Assembly: GCA_011065005.1 (NCBI GenBank)
Contig: JAAKFP010000113.1
Coordinates: forward strand, 1-7,634
Length of the DNA stretch: 7,634 nucleotides
Direction of reading: 5' to 3'
Origin: Chlamydiota bacterium
Lineage (GTDB): Bacteria; Chlamydiota; Chlamydiia; Chlamydiales; Waddliaceae
Position numbers and translations under genes: made by a program. The notes beneath the pieces were generated by a model, which saw only the letters and a list, made by a program, of their open reading frames with translations, was not told where the DNA came from and made no database searches. Positions 1-6,060 of the stretch are shown one piece after another (the stretch's first letter is position 1; each line of letters begins with the position of its first letter).

Positions 1-76
1 TGTAACGCCCCTTCAAGGACTGATACAACGACTTAATTTTATAAGAAGAAGCTGTGCAATATGCGGAACAATCCAT
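1..76 (-). CDS. YagE/RMD1 (DUF155) family protein, N-terminal fragment
   Basis: The reverse strand has an ATG at 76 followed by 25 open codons running off the left edge. The peptide begins MDCSAYCTASSYKIKSL. The SAYCTA-x2-Y-x-(I/L)-K-x-L pattern resembles the start of the DUF155/YagE/RMD1 family (bacterial YagE-like proteins and yeast Rmd1), whose biochemical function is poorly known; many members carry C-terminal membrane helices, which would lie outside this window. The start follows the tRNA-Leu gene by only 16 nt and has only a weak TAGG ribosome site, so it is probably transcribed with that tRNA and perhaps with recO. From memory, Chlamydia trachomatis has a yagE gene close to recO, which agrees. 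Family assignment rests on about 17 residues, so it is tentative. Confidence 0.55.
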   Translation of the reverse strand, partial: MDCSAYCTASSYKIKSLYQSLKGRY

Positions 77-92
77 ATAGCCTATTTGTTGA

Positions 93-176
93 TGCGAAAG
101 GGGGGACTTGAACCCCCACGAGGATAACCTCACTACCCCCTCAAGATAGCGCGTCTACCAGTTCCGCCACTTCCGC
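93..176 (-). tRNA. tRNA-Leu (anticodon GAG)
   Basis: On the reverse strand the sequence folds as a class II tRNA of 84 nt. The acceptor arms are GCGGAAG (176-170) and CTTTCGC, with one G-U pair, followed by discriminator A (93). The D arm contains GGTAGAC, and the anticodon stem CTATC/GGTAG encloses loop TTGAGGG, giving anticodon GAG. The long variable arm is GAGG-TTAT-CCTC, and the T arm is GGGGG-TTCAAGT-CCCCC. The long variable arm and A73 are as expected for leucine. GAG reads CUC and CUU codons. No CCA is encoded; the next bases are TC. It lies 43 nt behind recO and 16 nt before the YagE-like start. Confidence 0.95.
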
Positions 177-193
177 AAATTGAATCTGAGTGA

Positions 194-217
194 AGTATAT
201 TTTAACAATTCCATCCC
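194..217 (-). promoter_or_regulatory. Candidate promoter for tRNA-Leu
   Basis: Reading leftward from the end of recO, TATACT (199-194) matches five of six bases of the -10 consensus and is preceded by an A/T-rich spacer. The best -35-like hexamer is TTGGGA about 14 nt upstream, which is a short spacing, so the -35 is weak. Transcription would begin roughly 10 nt before the tRNA 5' end. The tRNA may equally be carried on a recO read-through transcript. Confidence 0.3.
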
Positions 218-219
218 AA

Positions 220-906
220 TCAGGCAAGGGAAATCACCTCATCAAAAAATTGATGCACTTTTTCATGAAAGCCCAAAGGGAGGGGGAAAAGCTGCAATTC
301 CGAGAGAGAACGGCAAAATGCCAGAAGGATGAAAAGACGGGTCTCTTCCTCAGAAAAAGAGAAACCCCTACCCATTGCATGCTTTTCGCAAAAGTTTTCC
401 CCTTGGATCAAATGCATGACAGAAAGAGGAGCCTTGCACGTGGCACACTGATCTGATAGCGCCAAATACCCCTCATGGCGGACGAGTTTTAGTCGGAAAC
501 TCACCTCCAAGATCTCTGGCGAGGAAAAAAGGGGAATGGCATCTAAATAGCGCAAGAGAAGCTGATAAAGCAAAGGCGCAGGCTTCCCTTGGAACTGCGA
601 TTTTTGGATCGCTTGAATGAGACCGCAGGCAGCCTCTAAGGATTCTAGGTTTTTTCTGAGCTTCAAATGCTGATCGATAACCGATATCTCCCGACAGGAT
701 AAAAGGTCGCTATTTCCTTTTCGATAGACAAACTCTGCACGTGTTAGCGGTGTCGTTGTCACTCCCTTTTTGCGGTGGATGCTATGCGCTTTTTTGACGA
801 TAAACTTCACCAGGCCCTGATCTGCGGAAAAAACAGTCAAAATCTGATCGTACTCTTGGAAGTCAAGGGCGTGAAGGATAACCCCCTCGGTGCGGAATAT
901 CTGCAT
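220..906 (-). CDS. recO: DNA repair protein RecO
   Basis: This 228-residue protein (E. coli RecO is 242) is a RecO homologue. RecO binds single-stranded DNA and SSB and, with RecR, loads RecA in RecF-pathway gap and break repair. The N-terminus has the family pattern TEGVILHALDFQEYDQILTVF (residues 6-26), which starts the OB-fold. A central helical region follows, with the R-x-E-G-x-L stretch at 143-148. A zinc-finger-like motif, C154-x2-C157 with C173-x2-H176, is intact; this motif is present in many but not all RecO proteins. The ATG at 906 places the conserved N-terminus immediately after the start, although the ribosome site is poor (AAGGA lies about 20 nt upstream). It faces away from tRNA-Arg and precedes tRNA-Leu and the YagE-like gene. 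From memory, recO sits near atoC and yagE in Chlamydia too. Confidence 0.9.
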   Translation of the reverse strand: MQIFRTEGVILHALDFQEYDQILTVFSADQGLVKFIVKKAHSIHRKKGVTTTPLTRAEFVYRKGNSDLLSCREISVIDQHLKLRKNLESLEAACGLIQAIQKSQFQGKPAPLLYQLLLRYLDAIPLFSSPEILEVSFRLKLVRHEGYLALSDQCATCKAPLSVMHLIQGENFCEKHAMGRGFSFSEEETRLFILLAFCRSLSELQLFPLPLGFHEKVHQFFDEVISLA

Positions 907-928
907 ATAGGTATTTTGCGTTTTTTCC

Positions 929-957
929 TTTTCAGTTTATCTCGTTCAGGGTAGAAT
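929..957 (+). promoter_or_regulatory. Candidate promoter for tRNA-Arg and hpf
   Basis: TAGAAT (952-957) is a good -10 box, and TTTTCA (929-934) is a 4/6 match to the -35 box at an ideal 17-nt spacing. Transcription would start near 964, about a dozen bases before the mature tRNA-Arg. A perfect 5-bp inverted repeat, GTAGA-ATA-TCTAC (951-963), overlaps the -10 box. The hpf gene has no clear promoter of its own in 1050-1092 and may depend on this one. Confidence 0.4.
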
Positions 958-975
958 ATCTACTGAAATTAATTA

Positions 976-1049
976 GCACCGATAGCTCAATAGGATAGAG
1001 TACCCGGCTTCGAACCGGGTGGTTAGAGGTTCGAGCCCTCTTCGGTGCG
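976..1049 (+). tRNA. tRNA-Arg (anticodon UCG)
   Basis: The 74-nt sequence folds as a standard cloverleaf. The acceptor stem is GCACCGA with TCGGTGC plus discriminator G (1049). The D stem is GCTC/AGAG. The anticodon stem ACCCGG/CCGGGT has loop CTTCGAA, so the anticodon is TCG, reading CGA and related arginine codons. The T stem is AGAGG/CCTCT with loop TTCGAGC. No CCA is encoded. The hpf start codon follows 43 nt later, so the two may share a transcript. Confidence 0.95.
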
Positions 1050-1092
1050 TTTCGGTAGGTATTAACGAAAAGACAATTATTTTGAGGTTACT

Positions 1093-1731
1093 ATGAAAGG
1101 TAAAGAAAAAGCTGCAGAATTTACTGATGAGGGATACAAGATTATCGTTACTGGACGAGATGTTACAATTACCGATGCGATGAAGGCTTACGCAATAGAA
1201 AAAGTTTCTAAGATTGAAAGGTTTAGCACTCGCATTATCGATGTCCAAGTCACCATGGACATTCAAAAGCTGCAACATCGCGTTGATATTGTATTGAGTG
1301 TGGACCACATCAAAATCAAAAGCCGGGCATCAAGCACTGATATGTATGCTTCGATTGATAAGGCTGTAGAGAAAATCGAGCGGCAGCTCCGCAGGTATAA
1401 GAAGAGGATCCAGGACCATGCAGCGAAAGCATTGAATATAGTCGATTTAAAGGTGAATGTTCTGAAATTGCCGGATGAGGAGGAGTTGATCGATATCAAT
1501 ATGGATATTGAGGACGAAAATCAACGCTCGATCATGGAAAAATATAAGCTCCATGAGATTGTTAAGCAAAAAACGATACCTTTGAAGACATTGACATGTG
1601 ACGAAGCAATATTGAGGATGGAGTTGACAAGGGATGCTTTTCTTATCTTCCGCAGTGAAGAAGATCAGAAGCTCAAGGTGATTTATCGAAGAAAGGATGA
1701 TAATTTCGGTGTGATCGAAGTTGAAGCCTAA
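1093..1731 (+). CDS. hpf: Long-form ribosome hibernation promoting factor (HPF/YfiA/RaiA family)
   Basis: This 212-residue protein has both domains of long HPF, which binds the 30S decoding region in dormant cells and joins two ribosomes into an inactive 100S dimer. The N-terminal S30AE/RaiA domain covers about residues 15-112 (YKIIVTGRDVTITDAMKAYA, then HIKIKSRASSTDMYASIDKA). The C-terminal dimerisation domain covers about 152-210 (EIVKQKTIPLKTLTCDEAI, then VIYRRKDDNFGVIEV, the family's closing signature). GAGG at 1084-1087 lies 5 nt before the ATG, which fixes the start; this leaves an N-terminal extension of about 13 residues ahead of the domain. The end overlaps the next gene by 11 nt. 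A dormancy factor fits a developmental cycle with a resting elementary body, but that link is inference. Confidence 0.93.
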   Translation: MKGKEKAAEFTDEGYKIIVTGRDVTITDAMKAYAIEKVSKIERFSTRIIDVQVTMDIQKLQHRVDIVLSVDHIKIKSRASSTDMYASIDKAVEKIERQLRRYKKRIQDHAAKALNIVDLKVNVLKLPDEEELIDINMDIEDENQRSIMEKYKLHEIVKQKTIPLKTLTCDEAILRMELTRDAFLIFRSEEDQKLKVIYRRKDDNFGVIEVEA

Positions 1732-2194
1732 CGAACCGAAAACAATTCGTTGTTCCGCACGAAAAATTCCTGTTGAGGTAACACCTGAAGAGATGGTCCG
1801 ACAGGAGCTTCTAGGCCGTATGACCGGAGTTTTAGGTTATCCTAAGAATCTTATCGCCGTAGAAAAGGGGTTGAGGCATATGCCCCACATCCAATGTACA
1901 GATCAAGAGGTTCCAGAGCGCCGAGCCGACATCATTTGTTTTGGAAAGGGAATCCATCCACACTTTGAGCTGTATCCCTTATTGCTCATCGAGTGTAAAG
2001 CTGTGAAGCTTACCCATAAGGTCATCAACCAAGTCACTGGGTATAATCATTATCTCAAGTCCTATTTTATTGCGGTTGCCAACAAAGAAGAAGTGCAAAC
2101 CGGATGGTATAACGCCACCTTAAGCAAATATCAGTTTGTCCCTTTTATCCCCTCCTACCAAGATCTGATACAAGCTATAACCAATCAAAAGTAA
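1721..2194 (+). CDS. HsdR_N-type PD-(D/E)XK nuclease-fold protein
   Basis: This small protein (157 residues) matches the HSDR_N_2-type domain, the nuclease-fold N-terminus of type I restriction enzymes, but it stands alone without helicase or methylase. The PD-(D/E)XK pattern is visible: a helix acidic residue in VRQEL (E29), D70 in RRADI, E91-C-K93 in LLLIECKAV, and Q104 in the following helix (QVTGYN). All expected catalytic positions are therefore present. The start is TTG at 1721, the only plausible start after an in-frame stop at 1712; it keeps the conserved TPEEMVRQ. The ATG at 1793 would cut this off. It overlaps hpf by 11 nt, so translation is probably coupled. Proteins of this kind are widespread as stand-alone 'type I restriction enzyme R protein N-terminal domain' entries. 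A true restriction role is unlikely without partners, and its substrate is unknown. Confidence 0.75.
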   Translation: MKPNEPKTIRCSARKIPVEVTPEEMVRQELLGRMTGVLGYPKNLIAVEKGLRHMPHIQCTDQEVPERRADIICFGKGIHPHFELYPLLLIECKAVKLTHKVINQVTGYNHYLKSYFIAVANKEEVQTGWYNATLSKYQFVPFIPSYQDLIQAITNQK

Positions 2195-2212
2195 CCATTC
2201 ACCTCTATCTGT

Positions 2213-2305
2213 TAGCCGCGAAGATCACGAAGAAAGCGAAGGACACGCGAAGATTTTAAAAAAATCTTCGCGTTTTCTTCGCTTCCTTCGCGCTCTTCGC
2301 GGTTA
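2213..2305. repeat. Palindromic repeat element 1 (CGAAG units)
   Basis: Left arm 2216-2257 and right arm 2261-2302 are inverted copies of 42 nt with about five mismatches, separated by AAA. A few further pairs extend the stem to 2213/2305. The left arm contains CGAAG at 2219, 2228, 2237 and 2248, a spacing of 9, 9 and 11 nt, so it is a short tandem repeat mirrored into a hairpin. It begins 18 nt after the HsdR_N-like stop codon. No T-run follows the stem, so it is not a textbook intrinsic terminator, although a hairpin this long could block polymerase or protect the 3' end of the mRNA. Confidence 0.9.
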
Positions 2306-2334
2306 TTAAACGAGGGTCTGAATGCTTACTCCCT

Positions 2335-2363
2335 TTCTTTCTTTAAAAAAAATATGGTATAAT
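2335..2363 (+). promoter_or_regulatory. Promoter for the coiled-coil/DUF115 operon
   Basis: TATAAT (2358-2363) is a perfect -10 box with an extended TGG just upstream (2355-2357). The -35 region is weak (TTCTTT, 2335-2340, at 17 nt) with an A-run in the spacer. The predicted transcript starts near 2370, giving a leader of about 35 nt before the ATG at 2405. It lies just beyond repeat element 1, so the coiled-coil gene and the genes behind it can be transcribed independently of hpf. Confidence 0.6.
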
Positions 2364-2404
2364 AGAATATATAGAGAGGTAGACTATAAACGTAGAATCC
2401 CGCC

Positions 2405-2833
2405 ATGAAAGAAAAAAACCCTTTTGATAAAGTTTTTGATCAGATCGCAGATTTGCTTGCCAAAACGGAGGTGGACAAGTCAAAACCCCTAGAGGGGAAA
2501 TTTGACAAGGGCGTAGGAAAACAGCTGGATGAAATCGAGAAAAATATCGAATTTCTGAGCAAAGTCACCGAGGAAGCGCTGGAAAAGAGTGGAATAGATT
2601 CGGAAACGCTGAAGGGGAACATTGAGAACCCGCCAGATTCGTTCTCTCGTAAAGAAAAGCGAATTCTTGAAAGATCCAAGAAGTTAAAAGGCGAAGCAGA
2701 TAAGGTTGAACGCGAGTATGCAAAAAAGGCCGAGTTTGCAAAGATACAGAAGAAAAAAGCAAAGTCAATCGGCAAGAAGCGAAAGAGAAAAATCAAAAAA
2801 AAATTAGGGGGAGAAGGTTGGCTTCGCTTGTAA
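2405..2833 (+). CDS. Lysine-rich coiled-coil protein of unknown function
   Basis: I do not recognise a named family. The 142-residue product is highly charged. Residues 1-60 are mildly acidic and amphipathic (NPFDKVFDQIADLL, then KQLDEIEKNIEFLSKVTEEAL). Residues 80-135 are strongly basic, with a likely helix or coiled coil ending in KKRKRKIKKKLGG. There is no signal peptide or membrane segment. Such a tail suggests nucleic-acid or ribosome binding, but that is inference. It sits behind a good promoter (TATAAT at 2358), yet no ribosome site precedes the ATG; GAGAGG is about 30 nt upstream. Its stop overlaps the next gene (TAATG at 2831-2835). An A9 run at 2795-2803 lies near its 3' end. In Chlamydia a hypothetical gene (CT469, from memory) lies between atoC and recO and could be the counterpart; I could not test this. 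Confidence 0.7.
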   Translation: MKEKNPFDKVFDQIADLLAKTEVDKSKPLEGKFDKGVGKQLDEIEKNIEFLSKVTEEALEKSGIDSETLKGNIENPPDSFSRKEKRILERSKKLKGEADKVEREYAKKAEFAKIQKKKAKSIGKKRKRKIKKKLGGEGWLRL

Positions 2834-4725
2834 TGGATGGAAAGCTGTTTCAAAAGAACGTAGAGCTTTGGGCTTGTGCCCATCCAAAAGAGGCTGTCTG
2901 GCTTCCTTATATCGATTGTGATCACCTCCAGTTTTGTAAAACAAAGAAAGGGCAAGCTAATCTCAAGGTCCGAGAGAACAGCAGAACGCACTATTATCAT
3001 TCAAATGTCGATGCCAAAAAAGAAGCAGAGCGATGGTTTGCGAAGTTGGACCTCAAAGGTGTCGACGTTCTCTATATTTATGGGGTTGGGCTTGGGTACT
3101 ATTTCGATGCCGCCAAATCATGGCTGAAGAAGGGCCCGGAGAAGCATCTGGTTTTTCTGGAGGATGATTTAGCGGTGGTTCACCGTCTTTTTGAGACCAG
3201 AAAAGGGTCAGAAATCCTGAAACATGAACAGGTTTCCCTTTATCATTTCAATGAAATCTCCGACACCGAAGTGATCTTCAACGAGCTTTTCTGGAACTTC
3301 GTCATGTCGAAAATAGACTTTTCCTGTTTGAAATATTACGAGAAAATCAAAGGGGAAAAGTTCACAGAGCTGCATCATCAGATCTCTTACGATGCTGCCA
3401 CAAAGAATGGCCTTCTCGAGGAATACCTCGAATATGGAATCGCATTTTTTCGGAATTTTTACTCGAACATGCCGAAGCTTGCTGACTCGTCTCTTGGTAA
3501 TACCCTGTTTGGGCAGTTCAAAAATATCCCTGCAGTGATCTGTGGGGCTGGACCTTCCCTGCAGAAAAACATCTCTTTGTTGAAGACCATCGGTGATCGT
3601 GCGATTATCTTTGGGGGGAGTTCCTCTTTAAATGCGCTGTCCGCAGCAGGAATTGTCCCCCATCTCGGCGCTGGCATCGACCCAAATCCTATGCAAGAAG
3701 AGCGCCTCAGCCAGGTCCAAAACCTTTCCTTTCCCTTTCTATATCGGAATCGCATGTTCCCAAAAGCTCTCGATTTGGTCACTGGGCCTAAGTTGTACAT
3801 CACCGGTGCCGGTGGATATGACATCTCAGAATGGTTCGAGAACAAGTTAGACATCGATGGTGAAGTCATTGAGGAGGGAAGGAATGTTGTCAACTTCTGT
3901 TTAGAAGTTGCTCATGCCATGGGGTGCAATCCTATTATCTTTGTTGGAATGGACCTCGCATACACCGGAATGAAAGAATACACCACGGGGGTGCTGGAAC
4001 AGACGACAGTGACCGAAAAAGAAATTCTAGAAGCGGAAGATTTTAACGACGTTCCCCTAAAAAAAACAGACATACGCGGTAAGACCGTGTATACCCTTTG
4101 GAAGTGGGTTGCCGAATCTAAGTGGATCGGTAATTTCGCGGAAACCCATCCAGAGGTCACTCTGATTAACGCTACGGAAGGGGGGCTTGGTTTTCCCGGC
4201 GTTCCCAATAAAACCTTGGCGCACGTTGTTCGTAAACATCTTCAGCGGCGATATCGGGTAAAATCTCGGATCGATAAACAGATCGAAAATGCCAAAATGC
4301 CTCGAGTCACCAAGAAAAAGATTCACCGGGTGATGAGAGAGTTGCTAGAAGGTCTACACCGTTGCATGGACCTTTTGAACGTGCTGTCTGATGAAAATGA
4401 AAGGCTAAAACGGGAAATCAAGAAAAAGAAAAAAGTGGAGCACATGCAAACCGGTAAAGGCGCCCTTGCCGAGACAGAGCTTTCTGAAGAGCCCGCATAT
4501 GTTTATGTTCTACAGATCTTTAATGCTGTGTTTTCCCGCGTCTTACAGCGAGATCTACGAAAGGTCTACCATCCCACCACAAAAATCAGCGAATTAGAGC
4601 ACGCCCTGTTTCGTCTCGACCTGAACAAAAAAAAATACACCCTATTGAAAAATGTTGCTACAGTAAACATCGAACTCATAAAGCATTCCTTAAACGCAAA
4701 GGCGCAAAGGCGCAAAGGAATATAA
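2818..4725 (+). CDS. DUF115/Maf (motility-associated-factor, MptE-like) family protein
   Basis: The 635-residue product carries the MAF/DUF115 domain at about 215-470: PAVICGAGPSLQKNI (239-252), a GGSSSLNALSAAGIVPHLGAGIDPNP run (266-291), RNVVNFCLEVAHAMGCNPIIFVGMDLAYTG (355-384), and a closing ATEGG (452-456). Known relatives are Maf proteins tied to nonulosonic-acid glycosylation of flagellins and archaeal MptE, a pterin pyrophosphokinase. No flagellar gene is nearby, so a surface-sugar transfer role is only a guess. About 235 N-terminal residues and a helical, lysine-rich C-terminal region (480-620) flank the domain. Two starts are possible: TTG 2818 behind AGGGGGAGAAGG, or ATG 2833 in the TAATG overlap (five residues shorter); I cannot decide. 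Residues from about 624 (LNAKAQRRKGI) are encoded by repeat element 2, and the stop lies in its loop. Confidence 0.85.
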   Translation: MASLVMDGKLFQKNVELWACAHPKEAVWLPYIDCDHLQFCKTKKGQANLKVRENSRTHYYHSNVDAKKEAERWFAKLDLKGVDVLYIYGVGLGYYFDAAKSWLKKGPEKHLVFLEDDLAVVHRLFETRKGSEILKHEQVSLYHFNEISDTEVIFNELFWNFVMSKIDFSCLKYYEKIKGEKFTELHHQISYDAATKNGLLEEYLEYGIAFFRNFYSNMPKLADSSLGNTLFGQFKNIPAVICGAGPSLQKNISLLKTIGDRAIIFGGSSSLNALSAAGIVPHLGAGIDPNPMQEERLSQVQNLSFPFLYRNRMFPKALDLVTGPKLYITGAGGYDISEWFENKLDIDGEVIEEGRNVVNFCLEVAHAMGCNPIIFVGMDLAYTGMKEYTTGVLEQTTVTEKEILEAEDFNDVPLKKTDIRGKTVYTLWKWVAESKWIGNFAETHPEVTLINATEGGLGFPGVPNKTLAHVVRKHLQRRYRVKSRIDKQIENAKMPRVTKKKIHRVMRELLEGLHRCMDLLNVLSDENERLKREIKKKKKVEHMQTGKGALAETELSEEPAYVYVLQIFNAVFSRVLQRDLRKVYHPTTKISELEHALFRLDLNKKKYTLLKNVATVNIELIKHSLNAKAQRRKGI

Positions 4726-4748
4726 TTTCTTTGCGTTTTTGCGTTTAA
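4690..4748. repeat. Palindromic repeat element 2 (CGCAAAGG units)
   Basis: CGCAAA occurs at 4695, 4703 and 4711, an 8-nt tandem spacing. The right side carries two mirrored units (TTTGCG at 4730-4735 and 4738-4743). Arm 4690-4710 pairs with 4728-4748 as an unbroken 21-bp stem with three G-U pairs. The third left unit and the TAA stop of the DUF115 gene (4723-4725) lie in the 17-nt loop. The left arm is therefore coding sequence for the DUF115 C-terminus. No T-run follows the stem. The next gene's ribosome site begins about 28 nt beyond. Confidence 0.88.
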
Positions 4749-4788
4749 AACACCTAGCACGAAATTTGTAATTCTGGAGGGAAATAAG

Positions 4789-6060
4789 ATGGTCATAAGA
4801 AGAGCTGTCCAGAGGCTGTGCCTCTTTGTCGCAATATTCGTTTTCACTCTTCCTGTGACAGCAGAGGAAATCAGCACCACTTACACCTATACTCTAGAAA
4901 AAAGCTATCCCACAGCAGATGTTAGCTTCCTCATTGCAGATTTAAAATATAACGAAAGAGATGGAGTGAAAATCTGTGAAGTGCAACATGGAAGCTTGTC
5001 GGTATTGAGAGGCTACGATTTTTTGTATGGTGGAGCAGAAATCGTTGCGGAGAAATTTTGTGACTTTCTGTCTCAATACCAGAGCAATGCCTGGTTTTTG
5101 AAGAATACCATATTATACGGTCCGTTCAATACAACATTCGTAAATAGAGGATGGATACCAGCTGCTGGAATGATGACTTTATCTAAAGATTCTTTTTTTC
5201 AGGAGTGTTCCTCAATGTCAGTTTACGACCCCAGCAGCATCTACGATTACCACGGAGTGTTATATGCAAAACCTGGGACTTTAGAGTCTATAGAAAAGTT
5301 CAGAAATAACAACCCGGGGATCCTGCTTATAGATCGCGTCACTTTTCCTTATTGGATCGACAAATACAAAATGAGTATTCTCTTTACACAAGATCAAAGG
5401 CTAGCACGCTACAAACCTCGATGGGGACTCTATGCGAAGAAATATTCATCCGGACTTGCACAAAAAATCATTAACGATATCAAGAGCGAAATATTTGTGA
5501 TCAAACCCCGAGGAGCCTTTTTAGGGAATGGCGTCATCATCGTTGCCAAGGAAAATCTTGATGCAACGCTGAGAACTATATTAAAGAAAAAGAAAAAGCA
5601 GATAATACTATCGGATCCCTCCTATTCCCATTGGAAGTATGATTCTTTTGACTCCTTTCTCGTCGAAGAATTTATAGAATCGGACCCTGTTACTGTTCCC
5701 CATCTAGAGAACCAGCAGTATGATGGGACCCTGCGGGTGATTTTCTTTCTAAGTTATCAGCAGAAAGAGATTCAGTCCGTCCTTATGAAAGGATATTGGT
5801 ACTTGCCGAAAAAAAACCTTTCTCAAAAAGGAACTTTGAATGAAAGACATAAATCACACATTGCCGATGGTTACAATGCTGCAATCACACCGGCAGTGCG
5901 GCAGAAGGTTGAAGAACAGCTGCAAGAAGCTATATATCTTTTATACCGACAGATGCTTGAAGCTGATCATAAATCAGCAATTCCCGCTGGAAATTTCACC
6001 ACAGAGTTCACAGAGAGCACAGAGAGAAATTTGAGGTTTTATGAGAGGGTCTATTTTTAA
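4789..6060 (+). CDS. Exported protein with ATP-grasp-like motifs
   Basis: The start is well set: GGAGG at 4776-4780, 8 nt before the ATG. Residues 1-25 form a Sec signal peptide (RR at 4-5, hydrophobic core LCLFVAIFVFTLP, cleavage expected after VTA, residue 25). No lipobox is seen. The N-terminal half (26-230) is unrecognised. Residues 235-360 resemble the ATP-binding half of ATP-grasp or tubulin-tyrosine-ligase-like enzymes: FVIKPRGAFLGNGVIIV (236-252, K239 and a glycine loop), FLVEEFIESDP (290-300), YDGTLRVIFFL (311-321, D312 and R316), and NERHKS (351-356). If real, it would be a ligase or kinase placed outside the cytoplasm, where ATP is normally absent, or a secreted protein acting in a host. 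The last about 20 residues (402-423, with TTEFTESTER) come from repeat element 3; the older end was probably near residue 396. The fold call is tentative. Confidence 0.6.
   Translation: MVIRRAVQRLCLFVAIFVFTLPVTAEEISTTYTYTLEKSYPTADVSFLIADLKYNERDGVKICEVQHGSLSVLRGYDFLYGGAEIVAEKFCDFLSQYQSNAWFLKNTILYGPFNTTFVNRGWIPAAGMMTLSKDSFFQECSSMSVYDPSSIYDYHGVLYAKPGTLESIEKFRNNNPGILLIDRVTFPYWIDKYKMSILFTQDQRLARYKPRWGLYAKKYSSGLAQKIINDIKSEIFVIKPRGAFLGNGVIIVAKENLDATLRTILKKKKKQIILSDPSYSHWKYDSFDSFLVEEFIESDPVTVPHLENQQYDGTLRVIFFLSYQQKEIQSVLMKGYWYLPKKNLSQKGTLNERHKSHIADGYNAAITPAVRQKVEEQLQEAIYLLYRQMLEADHKSAIPAGNFTTEFTESTERNLRFYERVYF
5962..5974 (+). repeat. 13-bp direct repeat, left copy (flanks element 3)
   Basis: GCTGATCATAAAT here is identical to 6152-6164. 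The copies bracket palindromic element 3 with 177 nt between them. Just inside them is an inverted 8-mer: TCCCGCTG at 5982-5989 and CAGCGGGA at 6141-6148. The arrangement resembles a target-site duplication around a small inserted element with inverted ends, although 13 bp is long for that. Confidence 0.65.

Noticed and set aside
190..456. An 88-codon forward open frame opposite recO
   Set aside because: It is antisense to the conserved zinc-finger region of RecO and has no recognisable content.
1031..1049. Prophage or island attachment site at the tRNA-Arg 3' end
   Set aside because: No second copy of the tRNA 3' sequence is visible in the window and no integrase gene is present.
973..1308. 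A 111-codon reverse-strand open frame over tRNA-Arg and the start of hpf
   Set aside because: It runs across a clear tRNA and the S30AE domain of hpf. Its tail (RGLEPLTTRFEAGYS) is the antisense of the tRNA, a common false gene.
2213..2305. A CRISPR array
   Set aside because: The repeated units are 5-9 nt with spacers of only a few bases, and they mirror into a single hairpin. There are no repeat-spacer units of CRISPR size and no cas genes.
2440..3000. A 186-codon open frame on the reverse strand opposite the coiled-coil gene
   Set aside because: It is a phenylalanine/serine-rich shadow of a lysine/glutamate-rich forward gene and crosses the junction of two well-supported genes. It has no family resemblance.
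4690..4750. Classical rho-independent terminators at the three hairpins
   Set aside because: None of the three stems is followed by a run of T on either strand. Termination remains possible but the textbook signature is missing, so they are listed as repeats.
907..4788. Sigma-54 (-24/-12) promoters for the rightward genes near the NtrC-type regulator
   Set aside because: Reading the intergenic stretches at 907-975, 1050-1092, 2195-2404 and 4726-4788, I found no GG-N10-GC pair in a TGGCAC/TTGC context. A genome-wide matrix scan would be needed to find its targets.
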